Shown here: piece by piece, positions 57,401-64,000 of the stretch | Layout of the letters: the number at the start of each line of letters is the position of its first letter | Numbering within the stretch: position 1 is the stretch's first letter | Origin: Dysidea avara | Lineage: Eukaryota; Porifera; Demospongiae; Dictyoceratida; Dysideidae | NCBI RefSeq assembly: GCF_963678975.1 | Contig: NC_089274.1 | Location: forward strand, 19,361,633-19,425,632 | DNA: 64,000 nucleotides | Direction of reading: 5' to 3' | Position numbers and translations under genes: made by a program | Notes under the pieces: model-generated | The model's input: the letters and a program-made list of their open reading frames with translations, nothing else | What the model was told of the DNA's origin: nothing | The model's database searches: none

Positions 57401-60400
57401 TTTGTGCACCTGGTATTTTAGAAATAGCACAACAATCAACTTTACCAGTTAGGCACTGGAGTGAAAAATGGTATAAATGACCTGCCTTATGGATCCACCT
57501 GCTTAATAAAGGTCACCTTTCTACATGACAACACCCAAATGTGTGTCACTTGTGTACAAAGTGACCTGTCTGATTGAGTCACTGTGTAATATGGTTAGAA
57601 TATCCTGGGCAGGCAAGTTTCACTGCACTGTGCCATATCCTTTGTCATTAACAGGGGAGAACAAGCAGGTCTCACTCACAGAGACACAAGACGACCTCAT
57701 CAAATTTGACGTCATCTGGTCAGGTAATATCTTATGGGACGACAAACACTTACCTCAAGATCGTCCTCATGGGTGACGTCAAGGTGGGAAAGTCTTCATT
57801 GATACACCGTTACATTTATCATCAGTTTGATCCTAACCTGAAGCCAACTGTATCCTTTTGACTAGACTAATGTCTGTTATGTTTGTTTTCAGATTAATGA
57901 ATCATTAGTCCCCATTAATTCAAATTGCAACTTTTTCACGTTAATTTTACATAGTCAGGTGCTGGGCTGTCAAGTTGTACCATTTGGAAAAAAAATGTTA
58001 CTGGTTTTCTCGTTATTCAGACAAAAGTGTTTGGGTGACAAAGCAATGGTCACTTCATAAGGTCAGGAAATATTTTAGCCTGATTATCTATAATACATAA
58101 CATCTTGAGTACTAATCAGATACACAACCCTTAGCTCTCAGCCTCAGGCAGGTATGGACACTAACTTGCGCACATTTTCATTCAATGGTAGAGATTACAT
58201 ACTTCAGTTATGGGATATTGCTGGTGTCTTATTAGCCCAACGTGCTCTATTGCCAGTAAGTGTGTACATGTGTGTGTGTGTGTGTGTTTGTGTGTGTGTT
58301 TGTGTTTTCTATGTAATGTATGCATATACATACACACCTGTGCAGGCCCATATCTAAAGGGGTTTGGAGTCTTTGCACTTCCACACTCTGTTATACTCTA
58401 ATAAAGCAGTCAACAGTTTATAGTGTGCCATCCAGTTTGTGTGTGCACGTGTGTTACAGTGTGCACGTGTGTGTTACAGTGTACATGTGTGTTCTTTGCA
58501 CTTCCACACTCTATTATACTCTAATAAAGCAGTCAATAGTTTATAGTGTGCCATCCAGTTTGTGTGTGCACGTGTGTTACAGTGTGCATGTGTGTGTTAC
58601 AGTGTACATGTGTGTGTTACAGTGTGCACGTGTGTGTTACAGTGTGCATGTGTGTTACAGTGTGCATGTTTCATTTACAGGTATATTGTAAAGAAGCAGT
58701 GGGTGCAGTGTTTGTATATGACGTCAAAAATGAGTACTCCCTTTTCAACCTCGAGCAATGGAGAAGAGCACTCAACTCACTTGTGACACAAAAAAATGGC
58801 CACCCTATTCCATCCATAATGGTGGGAACTAAGGTTAGTCCTTTGTACAACAATAACCAATCTCTGAGTTATCTGAACCCATAGTGAATTCTTTCTATTA
58901 ATGAAACCCATTCATTTATATACAGAACTACACTTAGTTAGCTAAACTAGTCAGGTTTTTAGCTGATCTATTCACATATTTTACTTAAATGCCACACTAC
59001 GATGATGAAAATGTCCCAAGTAGCATATAGAAAAGAAGGCATGCTTTGATACGTATAATAATACTCTATTTCAGGTAATGTGAAAGGTAAGAATAAACAG
59101 TTGGATGATCAGTAGTCTTTTGTACTCTAATAGTTTGGGGTTGGGTTAAGTCAACGTATCCTCAAGTGTTAAGGATTGACTATGAATTTCATTCATCAAT
59201 TAATAGCAATCGTGACCTAAGAAATGTGGTGCTAAGATTTTCTTTCAGAGGATAAACCAACCCCAAGGAAAGATTTAATAGACACCAAGGCATCCGCCTT
59301 GATGATTATTACATCTTTCCTTTGGGTCGTTGATCTACACAAGAATCATAACACTGCATATTTTAGCTATTTTGATAATGGCCTGTGTACTAGGATTCCA
59401 CAAATTATAGCTCCGCACACATTGCATAATTATTAGCTACTATTTGTTCATTTATGGATAGAGTGATGCTGGTGAATTAGATGGATCTGCAGTGTGTAAG
59501 CAGTTGGGGATGCAAAAATGTTTCTATGTGTCTGCTAAAACTGGTGAAAATGTTGATGAGGCATTTGAATTCCTCATTAAACAAGTAAGTCTGTAAATTG
59601 TCTCTTCCCCTTCCCCCAGCCACCCACACATGAAGTGACATTAGTTAAGCATAGTCCTAAACGGAACAGTGCCATCTATCAAGACACATGGTAGTGTGTC
59701 GTGTGGCCAAGAAAACCGGCACGTCACACCATGGGTATATTGACAGGGAGAAATGCATTTTTCATGCATACATAGCTCCATGGCCCTCTCAAAAGCACAT
59801 GATTTTCGCATTATAGCTGCTGGCTACCTTCAGCACATCGCTTTCCAAATTTCAGCAAAATCACTTAATGTGTGGAATACAAACCCTCAAAGTTGGACTT
59901 AGTTTCTTTCTCTCTTTTTTGCATTTTTCTGGAGAACTAATTTTCTTCTACTTTTCGCACACATTACAAAAACCAGTATAAAACACAAATGCACAAATCA
60001 TGTACCAAGTTTGGTTTGAAAACCGATTTTTTGTCACGCTTGCAGGGACAGCTACCAGATTAATCGGTCAATGTAAAGGTTATCCACCATAGCTCAAACC
60101 CTCTTGTGTGGCCAAACCCTTTCCACGCAGCCACTTTTTGATTGGAAATTATAAGCGCCACGCCAGCTTTTGTGGTTTAAAAACCAACGTGATGTAAAAT
60201 CATCGGTAAAATACTCTAATGGAACAGTCACTGAGTAGGAAAAGGGTTGACAAAAAAAGCTCAAACCAGGGACCTCCATACCTAACTCCCAAACCCTTAA
60301 CTGGTGAACTGTCATTGTCAGCTGCTCGGCTTACTTATTTTCTACAAAAATTCTATACAACACTGAAGTTCATAATGGACATTCTTTGTGTGTTCTATTA

Positions 60401-61361
60401 GAAGACCTCAAAAATAGCACATGGTCAAATAAAATCTGCAATACATCAGTATGATGTGTAACTTCTGTCTTTGTAATCGTCATTGTGTCTGTGGATAAGA
60501 GGAAATTTGATAAAAACAAGCCCAAAACCAGGGTTTGGGGTATTTAGAATATAAAAAGAAGTGAAATCCATGCAAAAAAAGTTAAGCCGTAAAAAAGGTG
60601 TGGCCTTCAAAAGGCTGGGTGAAAAAAGTTGTGAAATCAAAGGGGCAGCCGAGTGCTAGTAATGGCTGTTATTGAAATTCATTGACATCATTAAAGCCAT
60701 TTCTTGGCTGCCATCTTGATTTACAATCTTTTCACCAAGGCTGCCCCTCAGAGGAGGTTGGTCACGCGTCATCATTCATCTCGTGATCTCGGAGGAAGGG
60801 TTGAACTAATTCAACCTTCACACCTCTTAATGTTCTAAAGGACGGATTGTATATCCATACCAGAGCGTCCCAGTGATATTACAAACCTTCTCAGTACAAC
60901 GCGCTACTTTCCTAGCTGCTAAACAAGCCATAACACATAGAACAATGCTTGGTTGCATAATTTCGCGTCATAGGATTATGACACGTGACCAACCTCCTCT
61001 GGCTGCACCCTTTCTTTACAGCTGTTTTGCATGGAATCATTATGCTGGCAAGTGGGTTCATCAACACTGTTGCTACGCTTTAACATGTCTAATTGGTCAC
61101 TTTATGAGGTGGTTTTATTAATGAGGCCATTAATTAAACTTAGCAATGCTTGGCACTTACTTGATAAGGTCACTATAAGCAGCTAGTCTTACTAAAGAGG
61201 TGGCCGTTAAGTGAGGTTTACTGTGCTGGTATTTAACATGTCATTTGCACCCACAGATTGCCAACATTGAACTTGACTCCACTAAAATCAGTCACCAGAC
61301 TAGTCAGTTTCCTGACACTGACCTAGACCGAACTTCAGGCTGTTGCTGTACTATACTGTAA
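54451..61361 (+). CDS. CARD-Rab fusion GTPase C
   Basis: 422 residues, six exons: 54451-55062, 57682-57849, 58148-58255, 58681-58833, 59462-59584, 61257-61361. The acidic start (MSSYGDDDDTKTSE) is followed by a CARD-like domain at about residues 35-130 (NVLTSFHDLLIEIIDLK, RKEYLITHVKAMGIEGFNLL). A Ser/Pro linker (SRETSPISTQEG) echoes gene B. GTPase motifs: P-loop GDVKVGKSS, with an unusual Lys before Val; G3 DIAGV, with the catalytic Gln lost and one extra residue in switch II; GAVFVYDVKN; G4 TKSD; G5 SAKTGEN. It ends SGCCCTIL, which can be read as a CAAX box (CTIL) or a Cys cluster. The intron after DxxG found in A and B is absent. The 2.6-kb intron 1 is less certain than the other junctions, but both sides are phase 0. 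Confidence 0.82.
58371..58676. repeat. 123-bp duplication plus 20-bp GT-rich minisatellite
   Basis: Within intron 3 of CARD-Rab C. 58371-58493 and 58494 onward are near-identical copies starting 'ctttgcacttccacactct', each containing the dispersed CTCTAATA motif. They are followed by several units of TGTGTGTTACAGTGTGCACG. A (GT)n run lies just upstream (about 58267-58310). Confidence 0.85.
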
Positions 61362-61545
61362 TATTTTATGGTATTTATTGTTATTTCTGTAAATACAGTA
61401 AGCATGTGCAATTGTAATTTTGCAATGTGCACCTCATTTGTTTTTAAATTATAATACTATAACAGATTGGGGATATAGCTATTATATTTACTCTTTTTCC
61501 ACAAATAGCTCACCCCTATGAATTCATTCATTCTGCAGTTTGTTA

Positions 61546-61551
61546 AATAAA
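61546..61551 (+). terminator. polyadenylation signal of CARD-Rab C
   Basis: AATAAA 185 bp after the stop of gene C. Confidence 0.6.
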
Positions 61552-63207
61552 GTTGTGACCATTTTTATCACCAAGCAACAGACCATTGTTGTACATAGCA
61601 TAACATGTCCTTCAGTTTAAACACGATCTGTATGACCATGTTCACCCCCAAAGATTTGTGTGGTTTGGGGGCAAGGGTAATTGAGAATGACCTTCAACCA
61701 TATACCATGATTATCAATATGGTGGGAAAGTAGGTACTTGCACTTTAGTGAATACACCTGCACGTACTTATTATGTGTTCGATCACTCAGTTGATTATTT
61801 GTATTGGTATAACAGTAGTTTGTAAGTAGAATTTCTTAACATGATAATTTGATAAAAGATTTTGAACTGATATCTACATCCTATTAATTGCTTACAATAG
61901 TAGTAACAATTTGTATTAAATTAATATACTGTCTTTTAAGTCATTAACGTACAGTTTGCAGTGTGTGTATTGACCATGTAACTAACTGCCACCACACAAA
62001 TCTTGGAAGTGTATTATACTGCACTGCTGTGGTCATGTCGTATATAATCCACTTGTTGGCTTTTAATCATGCACAATTCTGTACCAACTCACTCTATATT
62101 TTAGTGCCATCTAAGCCTATACAAAAGATAATGTCTTATCTTGCAATGAATTCTGGAAATCCAGGGTGTAATTTTCCTTTAATTTCTATGCTACTATACT
62201 TGATATACTTTGGACAACTAAACGTTGCACAAATCAAGGTCTGCTAACAGAATTATCAGTTTCTCCTATTGTGCACCTATGCTATAGCTACCTGGCATAA
62301 CTGAAGAACTCCATTGAAAACTGGGATCAGTAACTCTTTAAAAACCTGTACAAGATCCAGAGATTTCAAGGCATGAAAATTTTGTTGGAAAAGCTGCATG
62401 GAAATTTTGTTCTCCTGTAATTATTTTCAAAGAATTGTAATCCCCTTAAGTATCACAGGATACTACACAAACTGAAGGTGATCTCCACACCAGAAGATTT
62501 GATACAAGAATATACCTCTCTGAGTGTTGCTGCCGGCAGGAATTTCTAGCCTACAAAGATGCTGATACACTTTTAATCTCGCTTTTAATAGCAGGGAGAG
62601 CAATTTCAGGTAGTACAATGCAGTGCAATGTGTAACAACTCTGAATACAACAATAAAACAACACATTGATCCTTGCAACAATCAGAGTGAATCTATTGTT
62701 AGGCGCAATTTGTGAATTTGCACAGTTTATAAATTTTTGTGCATTTTGTGAATTACCGTAATATTGTATGAAAGCTGTGCATTTTATGAACTAGTAGATT
62801 CTGGTCAACTAAGCGTACCATTGGCAGATTCAGGGCCAAGTGCATGTCATAGCTGTCTTCCTCTTCCATAACTAATTGGAATGGAGGATTGGAGGCTCAA
62901 AGCCATCCAATACAATACACCAAACTTAGAAATGCTACTGCACAAGTATGGGCACACAACTGTATTTTGTAGCAACTTGCTATCACTTGATTGTCAATAA
63001 AGACATCCCTGGGCAAATCAGCTGATTGCCAAGTACCTAATCTTAAGATTGTCAGCATTCTCATAGCCTGTAGCTATGACTTGCACAGCTGCTACAAATT
63101 TTTTTTTTTAAATGTTGCACAAATACATAACATGTTTTGATTGAGAGCAGGCATACAGCGTATACAATTTCCAGTATATTGAGTTACAACAGCTCCATAT
63201 CTTGATA

Positions 63208-63441
63208 TGTGACCGAATTTGACAAAACAAGGCTTCCACATATATCCAATTCTCTGACTTTAACCAACTGTAACTTGACTAGTCAGCAAGCTATTGACCT
63301 AAAAAGTCCACACAATTATTCTATAGCATGGTAAAATACCAGGTCAAAATTTGCAACTAATAGCATTAACTTACAATGAGTTATGGCCAAGTTATAGAAG
63401 TAAATATGTGCGGAAGTCTTGTTTTGTCAAATTTGGTCACA
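63208..63441. mobile_element. TA-flanked MITE, TGTGACCGAATTTGAC termini
   Basis: Inverted termini TGTGACCGAATTTGACAAAA and the complement of TGTGACCAAATTTGACAAAA, extending to AAGGCTTCC/AAGACTTCC. TA lies on both sides. It is 234 bp with no frame. Its first seven bases match the two other TA-flanked MITEs. Confidence 0.85.
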
Positions 63442-64000
63442 TATATACATGGTCATAACCATTGTCATCCTGTCTTGCTGTAACTGTATGCCTTCTTAAA
63501 AACCGCACACGATATCCCAATGTACAAGTAATTTGTTACACCTTACCTATGGAGATAGCACATTTTTTCAAATGCATTATTTTGTTCTTCAATGTGGATA
63601 AAAGTCTTACCAAGTGAGTTGTATCAATTTCTAAAAACCCATCATCCTGCAAGAATGGCATTAGTCATCCACTGGTTCTATAAACAAATTAACATTAATT
63701 TTAACTGTTAAATGGTCTGCATAAAATTCAAGGTTGTAGTTTTGTGTCACATTATATATTTTGGTTAAAAAATGGCGTGTTGCCAAGCAACACTGCACAA
63801 CCAGTTTAGCTGATGTGATTGTGGGACAGGTCAGCTGCAGGTGATTAGTCCAATTATAATCAAAGCAATTTAGCAGCTACAATTATTTTAACTTGTTATA
63901 TTACAAAGGCTTTACTGTTGCTGTTTTTTTTCACTTTTGTACGTAGGTTTTGAGACATTTCTGCTTAAAGGAGTCGTCACAGACCGTCTATGGTGCGTAT

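Larger units (their letters stand above)
61362..64000. other. downstream region with no supported gene
   Basis: An AATAAA at 61546-61551 probably ends CARD-Rab C. The remainder has short frames only, a MITE (63208-63441) and simple dispersed repeats. Two exon-like pieces can be pointed out: on the minus strand 63649-63612, between cag and gtaaga; and on the plus strand 63949-63995, after gtaggt/tag. Neither can be tied to a gene. Confidence 0.5.

Noticed and set aside
58264-58690. Cys/Val-rich frames (HVCVCVCV-type) in CARD-Rab C intron 3
   Set aside because: Translation of GT-rich simple repeats.

Overview
The window is animal nuclear DNA: AT-rich, with intron-dense genes using GT..AG introns and many transposon remnants. 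VPS11, a two-hotdog acyl-CoA thioesterase, a metazoan-type selenocysteine tRNA, DIRS and LINE retroelements, and CARD-like domains together suggest an early-branching metazoan, most likely a demosponge. The species is not proven by anything I can see. All exon models were read by eye from splice sites, reading phase and family similarity; no RNA or database evidence was available.

Layout. 1-11.9 kb is a repeat zone: a 31-bp satellite, fragments of at least two LINE types (an endonuclease+RT type and an RT type with a zinc-knuckle/endonuclease C-terminus), and inverted and direct duplications. 11.9-17.3 kb holds three compact genes: a two-exon ACOT7-like thioesterase (+), a single-exon four-pass membrane protein (+) and a single-exon proline-rich protein (-). 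17.7-38.1 kb is VPS11 (-), modelled in full as 29 exons and 888 residues. Its introns carry a DIRS-like retroelement remnant, MITEs and minisatellites. 38.25-48.3 kb is a 15-exon gene (+) for a 1131-residue C2-like/multi-pass membrane protein resembling the OFCC1/Ojoplano family. It is head-to-head with VPS11 across 103 bp. A selenocysteine tRNA gene lies antisense in its fourth intron.

48.5-61.4 kb is the most unusual part: three paralogous genes (A +, B -, C +), each encoding an N-terminal CARD-like death-fold domain, a Ser/Thr-rich linker and a complete Rab32/38-like small GTPase ending in prenylatable cysteines. Exon phases join cleanly in all three, and several GTPase exons have identical lengths. 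I know of no described CARD-Rab fusion family. The architecture suggests membrane-anchored, GTP-switched death-fold adaptors, possibly for innate immune or cell-death signalling on endolysosomal membranes; that role is inference. A and B are tail-to-tail, and B and C share a 216-bp divergent promoter containing CACGTG boxes.

61.4-64 kb shows no gene I can support, only a MITE and dispersed repeats. VPS11 (HOPS/CORVET) and the Rab-like GTPases both belong to endolysosomal traffic, but adjacency alone is weak evidence of a shared pathway in an animal genome.
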